Shown here: positions 52,980 through 61,063 of the stretch, one piece after another
Position numbering within the stretch: position 1 is the stretch's first letter
Layout: each line of letters opens with the position of its first letter
Assembly: GCF_020524045.1 (NCBI RefSeq)
Contig: NZ_JAIVKL010000019.1
Coordinates: 25,063 to 89,062 of the forward strand
Reading direction: 5' to 3'
Source of the DNA: Metabacillus litoralis
GTDB lineage: Bacteria > Bacillota > Bacilli > Bacillales > Bacillaceae
Length of the DNA stretch: 64,000 bases
Notes under the pieces: model-generated
Databases searched by the model: none
What the model saw: only the letters and a program-made list of their open reading frames with translations
Told to the model about the DNA's origin: nothing
Program-made: the position numbers and the translations under genes

Positions 52980-53354
52980 CTGATTTCATTCCTTTCAATA
53001 CTTTTATCTACTTCTTATTATACTAAATATCTAGTATTCTTCATCTAATAATAAATCTTTTTTGTCTGTATTTGTTTTAACATATCATGTATTTTCATAA
53101 ATGGCTATTAAGAATACTCGACTACTGGGTTTTCCGTTTCGGAAGAGTTTTATGATTACTTTAAATCATAAAGTTTACAAAGAAAGCCTCTAGAATAGGG
53201 CTCTATATAAAACAATTTCATTTAATTAAACGTTTGTTTAAACGAATAATGCCTTTTTTTTCTATGCATACTAACAAGAACTTAGAGATTTGAATGTTTG
53301 AAATTGAATTAATTGTAGGTTCTTTAAGTGAATATATTGTTTATGGAGGAAGTA
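52980..53354. other. Gene-free stretch between B12 sensor and oxidoreductase genes
   Basis: A+T-rich. Holds the leaders of two divergent genes and, at 53221-53241, the 21-base motif also found at 34689. A worn AAAGCCTCT...GGGCTCTATA stretch near 53180-53205 may be a mobile-element remnant. No gene seen. Confidence 0.4.
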
Positions 53355-53933
53355 ATGAAAACTCTCATTATTTTGGCGCATCCTAGTGAGGATAGTTTTA
53401 ATAAAGCAATTAGTGATGAAGTTAAACAACATTTAGAGTTTAAAAAGCATGAAGTGAAAATTCGTGATTTATATAAATTGAATTTCGATCCGATTTTAAG
53501 AGAAGATAATTATACATCCTTTTATCAAAACAAACTTCCAAAAGACATTAAGGTAGAACAAGATTATATTACTTGGGCTGAAAATCTAGTGATCATTTTT
53601 CCAACCTGGTGGAATGGAATGCCTGCAATATTAAAGGGATATATTGATCGAGTTTTTACAAATGGTTTTGCTTTTAGATTTACCAAAGGAGAATCCGAAG
53701 GTCTATTGAAAGAAAAGAAGGCTGTTGTTTTTCAAACAACAGGTCAGAGTGAAAATGTTATCAAGCCAAATCAACTTGTATCATCAATGGAGACGGTGAT
53801 CGATGTAGGGATTTTAGATTATTGTGGACTAAATGTTATAACACATAAGTTCTATTTTTCTGTACAGCATATCAATAAAGAAGCAAGAGAAGACATGTTA
53901 AAGGAAGTAAACGGAATTGTTGATATTTTATAG
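53355..53933 (+). CDS. NAD(P)H-dependent flavin oxidoreductase (quinone reductase fold)
   Basis: 192 residues, flavodoxin-like fold (KefF/MdaB/NQO type). ILAHPSEDSFNKAIS is the FMN phosphate loop; FPTWWNGMPAILKGYIDRVF is the family signature near residue 85; GQSENV follows. Reduces quinones or other electrophiles with two electrons, in the cytoplasm. ATG 53355 follows TGGAGGA; an upstream frame start at 53328 has no site. No linked K+ exporter gene. Confidence 0.88.
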   Translation: MKTLIILAHPSEDSFNKAISDEVKQHLEFKKHEVKIRDLYKLNFDPILREDNYTSFYQNKLPKDIKVEQDYITWAENLVIIFPTWWNGMPAILKGYIDRVFTNGFAFRFTKGESEGLLKEKKAVVFQTTGQSENVIKPNQLVSSMETVIDVGILDYCGLNVITHKFYFSVQHINKEAREDMLKEVNGIVDIL

Positions 53934-54098
53934 AGCTTAACAAAGCTTATCTTTAGATCTTAGCGCTTACGTATTTTATTATCCTTTACGAAATATTTAC
54001 AATTCCTAGGTGGTTTTATCTTAAACAGTAGTCAAATCATCATATCTCCTATGATATAATGGTTGTATTAACCTTGGGGAAAGAGTGGTAGTAGAAAG

Positions 54099-54677
54099 AT
54101 GAAGAAACTATCATATTTACTAATTGTTGTTGGTTTATGTATTGTGGGATATGCAGTTTGGGAGATTGTTGATACGAAAATGCAAACATCCAATTCGTTA
54201 AACGAAGCAAAAGCTATTGTAGAGGCTCCACCTAGTAAGGATGTTTTTAAACAAGAAGATGGCACGTTTAAACCTCCTATAGGAGAGGCTATTGGGATTT
54301 TACAAATCCCTCGTTTAAAGGCAGACTTACCAATCGTAGAGGGGACAGACCCTGATGACCTTGAGAAAGGTGTTGGTCATTATAAAGGCAGTTATTACCC
54401 TGAAGAAAACGGGCAAATTGTTCTTTCTGGGCACAGAGATACAGTTTTTAGAAATGCTGGTGAATTAGAAATAGGTGATTCCCTTGAGATGGTTTTACCA
54501 TATGGTAGTTTTGAATATGAGATTGTAGATACGAAAATTGTAGAAGCTGATGATCTTAGCATAATTACTCTACAAAATGAAAAAGAGGAGTTACTATTGA
54601 CAACATGTTATCCATTTAGCTATGTTGGAAATGCTCCACAACGTTATATTATTTATGCGAAAAAGAAGGTAGTTTAG
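54099..54677 (+). CDS. yhcS: Class D sortase, YhcS type
   Basis: 192 residues. An N-terminal membrane helix (about 5-24) anchors it; the sortase barrel carries His112 (SGHRDTVF), Cys170 (LLLTTCYPF) and Arg182 (PQRY), all three catalytic residues. Links LPXTG-like proteins to the cell wall. In B. subtilis the substrate gene yhcR lies beside yhcS; here no LPXTG-type protein is in the window. First gene of the conserved yhc block. The ribosome site is weak. Confidence 0.92.
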   Translation: MKKLSYLLIVVGLCIVGYAVWEIVDTKMQTSNSLNEAKAIVEAPPSKDVFKQEDGTFKPPIGEAIGILQIPRLKADLPIVEGTDPDDLEKGVGHYKGSYYPEENGQIVLSGHRDTVFRNAGELEIGDSLEMVLPYGSFEYEIVDTKIVEADDLSIITLQNEKEELLLTTCYPFSYVGNAPQRYIIYAKKKVV

Positions 54678-54692
54678 TTTCTGGACATATAT

Positions 54693-54726
54693 AAGAGGTG
54701 ATCTATATAGAGATCACCTCTTTATT
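54693..54726 (+). terminator. Terminator after the sortase gene
   Basis: Perfect 12-bp stem AAGAGGTGATCT / AGATCACCTCTT, then TTATTT. Confidence 0.88.
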
Positions 54727-54903
54727 TCATTGCCCAAAATATGAATTGTTAACTTTTGATTTTAAAATTAAACTGATATGCCTCTATTGATGAAGAGAAA
54801 TGATTGAGTACAAAGCTCGGAAAGATAAAGGCGAACTTTTAAAATGAGCTTTTTTAAAAAATCTTGTTCTTAGAATGAACAGTTCTATCTGAATTTCTCC
54901 ATA

Positions 54904-55797
54904 TTACATAATAGTAGCCATATCCTCAGGCAAAGGTGCTTCAACAGTAATCTGCTCGTGAGATATAGGATGAATAAATGATATCCTAGCAGAATGTAAA
55001 GCTTGTCTTTTTATTATCTTCTTTTTTCCTCCATATAACAGATCGCCAGCAAGAGGATGACCAATTGAGCTTAAATGTACTCGTATTTGATGAGTTCTAC
55101 CTGTTTCTAGCTGAAGTGAAACAGTCGAAAGATTTGTTTTTGTATTGTATTCAACGACACTATAATGAGTAATTGCGTTTTGTCCTTTAGGTGAGACTCT
55201 TCTTCTTGTAGCATGATGCCTATCTCGCCCAATCGCTTTATTTATTTTGCCTTGAGGTGGAACAATTTCCCCTTCAATAAGAGCTAGATAAGTTCTCTTG
55301 ATTTTTCTAGCTTGAAGAGACTGATCTAAAAGGGAATGAGCTAAGTCATGTTTTGCAAAAATAATCGCACCTGATGTATCTTTATCTAGTCGATGAATAT
55401 GTCGCACTCGGGTATGCTGACCACTCGATTGAAAATGATAAGCAACAATATTAGCAAGTGTACCTTTTTGATTTTCTTGGTTTGGGTGTGTATCAATTCC
55501 ATAAGGCTTATCCAAGATTAACAGATGTTCATCTTCATATAAAATGGAAAGAGTTCTCTTTTCAGGTATTACACCATAATCTTCAGCTTTAAATAAGTGT
55601 AAAGATAATGTATCACCCTCATGGACCTTATGATTTACATCAGCTCTTTCATTATTTTTTATTATCGCTGAAACTTGATTCCATTTCTGTATTGTTGCTT
55701 TTGAAACTCCTAAATGAGTTGTTAATGTATGAAAAACAGTTTGGTTCGCCCAATCAGTAGGTATCATTATTTCGAGCCATTCGCCATTTCGCTTCAA
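54904..55797 (-). CDS. yhcT: RluA-family pseudouridine synthase YhcT
   Basis: 297 residues. Isomerises uridine in rRNA or tRNA. The catalytic Asp lies in HIHRLDKDTSG; LDKPYGIDTHPN, GRTHQIRVHLSSIGHPL and LHSARISFIHP are family motifs. An S4-like N-terminal region precedes the synthase. TTG 55797 follows AAAGGATTG; the longer frame to 55818 contains that site. Placement next to yhcS and yhcU supports YhcT. Confidence 0.92.
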   Translation of the reverse strand: MKRNGEWLEIMIPTDWANQTVFHTLTTHLGVSKATIQKWNQVSAIIKNNERADVNHKVHEGDTLSLHLFKAEDYGVIPEKRTLSILYEDEHLLILDKPYGIDTHPNQENQKGTLANIVAYHFQSSGQHTRVRHIHRLDKDTSGAIIFAKHDLAHSLLDQSLQARKIKRTYLALIEGEIVPPQGKINKAIGRDRHHATRRRVSPKGQNAITHYSVVEYNTKTNLSTVSLQLETGRTHQIRVHLSSIGHPLAGDLLYGGKKKIIKRQALHSARISFIHPISHEQITVEAPLPEDMATIM

Positions 55798-55970
55798 AAA
55801 TATCAATCCTTTACACACATGTTTATTGTATAGAAAGTATACCGAAGTATGATTGGATGTACAATCTAGTTCCGGTAAGACTTACCTCTACCAAGTTTAA
55901 TAATCGAGTGGTATGCTTAATGAAGTTAAATAATTTAGTCGTTTTAATAGGTGAAAAAAGGGTGATTTAT

Positions 55971-56375
55971 TTGAAGGTTGTTGTTGCCTCTACAGAAGAG
56001 CAAGAAAGCCATATTGCAGAGTTAGTTAATCAGATTTTTACTGAAATTTTCCCGAAATTCTTTCCAGATGATAAAATTATGGAGCTGAAAGAACAAAAAG
56101 TACTTCAGCCACAAGAAACAGATCAATTTTATAATGGTACATTGAAGGATGCATTTCATATCATATCAAGCTTACAAGCTGTCATTGCTGTGTTAGATTT
56201 AATTGATGAATGTCAACATGAGAAAGAATATCAAGAAATGTTCGAACGTAATTGTCAAACATTAAATGAATATGGATATTTCTTCCCGTTTTCTTTTGCG
56301 CAATTTAGAGAAGCAGAAAGTCAGATAGGTGAGTTTAGCCAATTTATTAAACCAGCTAACACATGGTTAGTTTAA
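55971..56375 (+). CDS. yhcU: YhcU family protein of unknown function
   Basis: 134 residues, cytoplasmic, acidic and mostly helical (VVVASTEEQESHIAELVNQ at the start; LQAVIAVLDLIDECQHEKEY in the middle). DUF-type Bacillus protein without known role. TTG 55971 follows AAAAGGGTGAT; the upstream extension to 55857 is unlikely. Named from position between yhcT and yhcV and from general resemblance. Confidence 0.8.
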   Translation: MKVVVASTEEQESHIAELVNQIFTEIFPKFFPDDKIMELKEQKVLQPQETDQFYNGTLKDAFHIISSLQAVIAVLDLIDECQHEKEYQEMFERNCQTLNEYGYFFPFSFAQFREAESQIGEFSQFIKPANTWLV

Positions 56376-56385
56376 AGTAGTAAAA

Positions 56386-56414
56386 CAAAAAAACGCGGAT
56401 TTCCGCGTTTTTTT
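56386..56414. terminator. Two-way terminator between yhcU and the thioredoxin gene
   Basis: AAAAAAACGCGGA-TTT-CCGCGTTTTTTT is symmetrical, with A and T runs on both sides, and serves the two convergent genes. Confidence 0.92.
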
Positions 56415-56428
56415 GTTTTGCTTTACTA

Positions 56429-56896
56429 TTATTGTTTCCATTCCTCTAATAATGTACGATATGCATCCTCTGTACTAGAGCCTTCAACACGATCAACTTC
56501 TTTTCCATCTTTATAGTGAACAAGAGTAGGGGTACCAGTAATTTTATACTCATTCCACGCATCTTCAAATTCTAATAAGTTTAATTGATTAATCTCAACA
56601 CCAACATCTTCAGCTATTGGCATTAATACAGGAGTTGTAGCAACGCAATGTTCACAACGAGGGCTAAAGAAATAAACGATTGTGTCTTCTTTATTTTCAA
56701 GCTTTGTTTCTAGCTGATCTGGAAGAATGATGTTTTGGTAATTTGGGTCATCTAATTGAGCAATTGTAGCAGAATCCAGATTAGCTTTTCCATATACATT
56801 TCCTTCAGCCTTTTGTTTATTTTGGTAAGTCGTAACGAGCGCAAGACCTCCGAATAAAATTAAAATAACTGCACCAAATATCAAAATTTTCTTCAA
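56429..56896 (-). CDS. Membrane-anchored thioredoxin-like protein (BdbA/BdbD role)
   Basis: 155 residues. N-terminal signal anchor (ILIFGAVILILFGGLALV), then an extracytoplasmic thioredoxin fold with FFSPRCEHCVATTPV (CxxC) and cis-Pro in TGTPTLVHY. Starts at TTG 56896, one base after the bdbC stop, so the two are coupled. Probably the thiol-oxidising partner that BdbC re-oxidises. It is shorter than BdbD. Confidence 0.85.
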   Translation of the reverse strand: MKKILIFGAVILILFGGLALVTTYQNKQKAEGNVYGKANLDSATIAQLDDPNYQNIILPDQLETKLENKEDTIVYFFSPRCEHCVATTPVLMPIAEDVGVEINQLNLLEFEDAWNEYKITGTPTLVHYKDGKEVDRVEGSSTEDAYRTLLEEWKQ

Positions 56897-56897
56897 G

Positions 56898-57329
56898 TTA
56901 TTTACCTGCCTTCTTCAATATTAATAAACTTGTCACAAACACAATAGTAAATCCTATTAATGCTAAGAAAGGTATTGTGATAAATCCAAGCCAATTGATA
57001 TACTCACCTGAACATGGAACAATTCCACATGAGATCGAATTTTCTTCTACAAAGTCTATCTTTTGTACTCCGTAGTGATAAAGTGAAATACACCCACCAA
57101 TTCCTGAAAGAATTAACGTATAAAGCGCAATAGAAGCATCTTTTTTGAAAATAGCGATCCCTAAGATGATGACTAGAGGGTACATGAAAATTCTTTGATA
57201 CCAACATAAATTACATGGCGTAAATTTCAATACCTCAGAAAAATAGAGGCTTCCTAATGTTGCGATAAAAGAAGCAACCCAACCAATAGATAGTAAATTT
57301 TCTACTTTTTTATTAAAAGTGACTGACAT
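56898..57329 (-). CDS. bdbC: Disulfide bond formation protein BdbC (DsbB family)
   Basis: 143 residues, four membrane helices. Two cysteine pairs: TPCNLCWYQR after helix 2 and the loop pair CGIVPCSGEYINWLGF, the DsbB pattern. Passes electrons from the thioredoxin-like partner to the quinone pool. ATG 57329 follows GAGGT; GTG 57341 is part of the leader. In B. subtilis bdbC sits elsewhere with bdbD, so this pair is an addition to the yhc block. Confidence 0.92.
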   Translation of the reverse strand: MSVTFNKKVENLLSIGWVASFIATLGSLYFSEVLKFTPCNLCWYQRIFMYPLVIILGIAIFKKDASIALYTLILSGIGGCISLYHYGVQKIDFVEENSISCGIVPCSGEYINWLGFITIPFLALIGFTIVFVTSLLILKKAGK

Positions 57330-57564
57330 AGTATACCTCACACTTATATTATTTCCTTAAATTATAAGCCTTCTTGAATAGCCTGTAAAATAGATAGATT
57401 GTGACAATACTGTGATGTTTTTTCACTATAGCTTATTCTTGGTTAAAACCTGATTGAAATACGATGACAAGTGATTGGTAATTTTGAAAGATATTTACTA
57501 GAAATATTCTATCTATAAAGTTTTATTAACTGTTCATACTATGGGAGGAAAGGAGATGATTATA

Positions 57565-57990
57565 TTGAATTCAATTCAAGAATGTATGACAACGAATGTA
57601 GCGACAATATCTTCCGATCAAACGATTAAAGAAGCTGCGACATTAATGGAGCAAACAAATGTAGGGTCAATTCCTGTTGTTGATAATGGTCAACTAAGAG
57701 GAATTATTACAGACCGAGACATCACTCTTCGTACGACTGCGAAAGGTTTAGAAAATTCGACGCCAGTTTCACAGGTTATGTCAACAAACCTTGTTTCTGG
57801 TCATACGTCAATGTCCGTTGAAGAAGCTGCAAAAATAATGGCACAGCATCAAATTCGTCGTTTACCTATCGTTGACAATAATCAATTAGTTGGAATTGTT
57901 GCATTAGGCGACTTAGCTACAAATGAAATGAGCGATCATGCTGCAGGAGTAGCATTAACTAACATTTCTGAACCGAATAAAACTTCTTGA
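57565..57990 (+). CDS. yhcV: CBS-domain pair protein YhcV
   Basis: 141 residues, two CBS domains (VGSIPVVDNGQLRGIITDRD and RRLPIVDNNQLVGIVALGDLA), a Bateman module that binds adenine nucleotides or similar. No other domain. TTG 57565 is nine bases after AAAGGAG; ATG 57541 and ATG 57556 are before or at that site. Close to B. subtilis YhcV through the ending GVALTNIS. Confidence 0.92.
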   Translation: MNSIQECMTTNVATISSDQTIKEAATLMEQTNVGSIPVVDNGQLRGIITDRDITLRTTAKGLENSTPVSQVMSTNLVSGHTSMSVEEAAKIMAQHQIRRLPIVDNNQLVGIVALGDLATNEMSDHAAGVALTNISEPNKTS

Positions 57991-58041
57991 GGAAGTTTTA
58001 ATTTGTGTCGTTTGTTGTCGAAAATCTAATATATTGCTGAT

Positions 58042-58146
58042 ATTAGCAAATAAAGTAATGAAAACAGCAAATATATTATGAGTAACAGCAAATAAACGAT
58101 GACAAACAGCAAATAAAAATCTAGAAACAGCAAATATCTTATGTGA
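58042..58146 (+). repeat. Five tandem 21-bp units between yhcV and yhcW
   Basis: AACAGCAAATA or a near copy starts at 58042, 58063, 58084, 58105 and 58126, exactly 21 bp apart. The other ten bases of each unit vary. It ends at a terminator. Confidence 0.85.
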
Positions 58147-58175
58147 GGTGTGACATGATGTCATACCTCTTTTTT
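58145..58175 (+). terminator. Terminator after yhcV and its repeat array
   Basis: GAGGTGTGAC pairs with GTCATACCTC, followed by TTTTTT. Confidence 0.88.
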
Positions 58176-58244
58176 ATATAAAAGGTGTTGGCGTGAAAAA
58201 ACAGAGGGTGTTTTGTATAATGTAAGAAGAGGAGATGATTTACA

Positions 58245-58901
58245 TTGATTAAGGCAATTATCTTTGATTTTGATGGATTAATTTTAGATACTGAAACACA
58301 TGAATATGAAGTGTTATCAGAAATTTTTAAAGAGCATGATTGTGAGTTGCCATTAAGTATTTGGGGAAAAGTAATTGGAACAAAGTCTGATTTTAGTCCT
58401 TATACATATTTACAAGAACAAGCAAATAAAGTAATTGACGAAAACAGGATTAAGAAACAACAAGAAGAAAGGTTTAGTAAACGAATTCATCTTGAGAAAG
58501 CTAGACCAGGTGTAGTAGATTATCTTATCGCAGCTAAGGAGCTTGGATTAAAAATAGGTTTAGCATCTAGCTCTAGCTATAACTGGGTTTCTTCACATCT
58601 AAAGCGATTGAATTTATTAGATGAATTTGAGTGCATTCGAACATCAGATCATGTGGACCAAGTGAAACCTGATCCGGCACTTTATTTAGAAGCAGCAAAA
58701 TGCTTAAATGTTGATCCAAAGGAATGTATAGCATTTGAGGATTCGGCAAATGGGGCATTGGCTGCCAAACGTGCTGGTATGAAATGTGTGATTGTACCGA
58801 ACTCAGTAACTAAGAATTTAGATTTTTGTGAAGTTGACCATCGATTAGAAACAATGGCTGCTATGAAATTACAGGAATTAGTAATGTTTTTAAATAAATA
58901 A
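58245..58901 (+). CDS. yhcW: HAD-family phosphatase/phosphomutase YhcW
   Basis: 218 residues. FDFDGLILDTETHE carries the nucleophile; LASSSSYNWVSSHL, VKPDPALYLEA and FEDSANGALAAKRAGM complete the HAD set. Beta-PGM-like cap, but the substrate is unknown. TTG 58245 follows GAGGAGATGA. Position after yhcV matches B. subtilis. Confidence 0.9.
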   Translation: MIKAIIFDFDGLILDTETHEYEVLSEIFKEHDCELPLSIWGKVIGTKSDFSPYTYLQEQANKVIDENRIKKQQEERFSKRIHLEKARPGVVDYLIAAKELGLKIGLASSSSYNWVSSHLKRLNLLDEFECIRTSDHVDQVKPDPALYLEAAKCLNVDPKECIAFEDSANGALAAKRAGMKCVIVPNSVTKNLDFCEVDHRLETMAAMKLQELVMFLNK

Positions 58902-58929
58902 TAAAGGGTATTATATCTTTTTACCTATT

Positions 58930-59019
58930 GGCTATGTTAAAGCTCAAGTTGATATTTTGCATATTGTTGATTGAAGCGAATGCCTGTAACGGAAATCAGC
59001 AACGACGTTTAACAGACCC
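58930..59019 (-). mobile_element. Internally deleted family-C miniature transposon
   Basis: About 90 bp in inverted orientation: GGCTATGTTAAAGCTCAAG at one end, AATGCCTGTAACGGAAATCA and GTTTAACAGACCC at the other. The central hairpin of the full copies at 21317 and 41350 is missing. The flanking 8-mers agree only in part. Confidence 0.75.
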
Positions 59020-59047
59020 GACTATTTATATTAAAGGAGTTATCACA

Positions 59048-60592
59048 ATGTCTGAAAAACTGGACTTATCGAAATTTGAAAAGAAAATGATTATTCGTAA
59101 CATACAAGAAAAAGATATCGACGAGATTTTAAAGCTACAATTAAAATGCTTTCCTGGTATGACACCATGGAAAAGAGAGCACTTAGAAAGTCATTTAGAA
59201 CACTTTCCAGAAGGTCAATTTTGCGCAGAATTTGAAGGGAAAATCATCGGTTCATGTTCAAGTCTTTTAGTCAATTTTGATGAATATGATGATCGACATA
59301 CATGGGATGATATTACAGACAATGGATACATCACAAACCATGATCCAGATGGGTATAACATGTATGGAATTGAGGTAATGGTACACCCAAATTATCGTCG
59401 AATGAAAATCGGACATCGCTTATATGAAGCAAGAAAAGACTTTGCACGAAGAATGAATTTGAAGAGTATTATCATTGGAGGTAGAATTCCGAATTATTAT
59501 AAGTATGCTGATGAATTATCTCCAAGAGAATATGTTCAACAGGTATCATTACATAAAGTGTATGATCCAGTTCTTTCCTTCCAGCTTTTAAATGAGTTTA
59601 CATTAATGAGAATTAACCCGAATTATTTAGCCGATGATATGGCTTCCTATCAATACGCAACTCTTATGGAATGGAATAATGTTGATTATCAACCAAATAC
59701 AAAGCGTTTTTACAAAACATCGTATCCGGTTCGTATCTGTGTTGTTCAATACATGATGAAGCAGATTTCTTCTTTTGAAGAGTTCGCGAAACAAGTGGAG
59801 TATTATACTGATGTGGCTTCTGATGCAGGCTCTGATTTCGCAGTTTTTCCTGAAATTTTCACAACACAGCTTATGTCTTTTCTTGATGAAAAGGTACCAA
59901 GTAAGGCAATTCAGCGCTTAACAGAGTTTACGGAGGATTATATTGAATTATTTACAGAGCTAGCAGTCAGATATAATGTGAACATTATCGGTGGCTCTCA
60001 TGTTGTTGAAGAAGAAGGGCAAATTTATAATATTGCTTACTTATTCCGAAGAGATGGAACAATTGAAAAGCAATATAAACTTCATATCACACCAAATGAA
60101 AGAAAATGGTGGGGAATAAGTCGTGGCGATCAAGTAAAGGTATTTAATACAGATTGTGGAAAGATAGCCATCCAAATTTGTTATGACATAGAATTCCCTG
60201 AGCTTGCGCGTATTGCTACAGATAAAGGTGCAAAAATCATCTTCACACCATTCTGCACAGAAGATCGTCAAGGCTATTTACGAGTGCGCTATTGTGCTCA
60301 AGCTCGTGCAGTTGAAAATCAAATTTATACTGTCATTGCCGGTACTGTTGGTAATTTACCGCAAACAGAAAATATGGATATTCAATATGCTCAATCAGCT
60401 ATTTTTGCTCCATCTGATTTTGAATTTGCAAGAGATGGAATTGTTGGGGAATGTAATCCGAACATTGAAATGGTGATCATAGGTGATGTTGATTTAGAAA
60501 TATTAAGACGTCAACGACAATCAGGTACAGTTAATCAATTGAAAGATCGTAGAAGAGATATCTACTCTATTAGATATAAAAAGGAACAGTAA
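59048..60592 (+). CDS. yhcX: GNAT-nitrilase fusion YhcX
   Basis: 514 residues. An N-terminal GNAT acetyltransferase (about 10-210; YGIEVMVHPNYRRMKIGHRL is the acetyl-CoA loop) is fused to a carbon-nitrogen hydrolase (about 225-505) with catalytic Glu in FPEIF, Lys in KLHITPNERKWWG and Cys in QICYDIEFPE. The substrate is unknown. ATG 59048 follows AAAGGAG; the frame extends upstream to 58928 only because it crosses a mobile-element remnant. Confidence 0.93.
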   Translation: MSEKLDLSKFEKKMIIRNIQEKDIDEILKLQLKCFPGMTPWKREHLESHLEHFPEGQFCAEFEGKIIGSCSSLLVNFDEYDDRHTWDDITDNGYITNHDPDGYNMYGIEVMVHPNYRRMKIGHRLYEARKDFARRMNLKSIIIGGRIPNYYKYADELSPREYVQQVSLHKVYDPVLSFQLLNEFTLMRINPNYLADDMASYQYATLMEWNNVDYQPNTKRFYKTSYPVRICVVQYMMKQISSFEEFAKQVEYYTDVASDAGSDFAVFPEIFTTQLMSFLDEKVPSKAIQRLTEFTEDYIELFTELAVRYNVNIIGGSHVVEEEGQIYNIAYLFRRDGTIEKQYKLHITPNERKWWGISRGDQVKVFNTDCGKIAIQICYDIEFPELARIATDKGAKIIFTPFCTEDRQGYLRVRYCAQARAVENQIYTVIAGTVGNLPQTENMDIQYAQSAIFAPSDFEFARDGIVGECNPNIEMVIIGDVDLEILRRQRQSGTVNQLKDRRRDIYSIRYKKEQ

Positions 60593-60598
60593 TAAGTG

Positions 60599-60632
60599 AA
60601 AAGCTGACTTTTATCATGAGTCAGCTTTTTCG
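60599..60632 (+). terminator. Terminator after yhcX
   Basis: AAAAGCTGACT pairs with AGTCAGCTTTT and runs into TTTTT. Confidence 0.85.
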
Positions 60633-60738
60633 TCTGTTTTTATCAAGTGTTAATTTCGCTAAAGTCGAATAAAGAAATATATTGAAAAAATAGTAATTTA
60701 TGATGTGTGCATTATGATAAAAGAGTATGTTTGATAAA

Positions 60739-60897
60739 GGCTCTTTTCTAAGAGATTGTTGCTAATTGACTAATTATCTGTTGGAAAAAGTTTTTTATCG
60801 ATTAAATGGTATTTTTCTTGCAGAAAAGATGCCACTAAACTTAATACAGAGCTGGTTCCTTCGAGATTGTCAAAACAAAATGTTTTCGAAAATAGCC
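60739..60897 (+). mobile_element. Family-D miniature transposon, decayed 8-bp duplication
   Basis: 159 bp. Starts GGCTCTTTTCTAAGAG, contains GATGCCACTAAACTTAATAC, ends CGAAAATAGCC. Flanks TTGATAAA and TTAATAAA differ at one base. It lies upstream of pgcA. Confidence 0.8.
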
Positions 60898-61063
60898 TTA
60901 ATAAATGTTGTTGTAAAATAACATTGTTCAAAAAAATATTGTAGTAAGAGTGATAAATTAGCTGATTTTGTAGAAAATCCTTTCTGTGGAAAAACCTAAT
61001 TTATGCTAAAATAAGGATGGTATTTATTGAAATATGCTGAAAAATCACTCCTTGGAGGTAAAT

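Noticed and set aside
58042..58146. Possible CRISPR array
   Set aside because: The units are 21 bp with an 11-base conserved part and 10-base filler, far shorter than repeat-spacer units, and no cas gene is present.
57955..58164. Minus-strand frame with heptad-like FAV repeats
   Set aside because: The protein repeat is a by-product of the 21-bp DNA period; no start signal, and it overlaps the end of yhcV.
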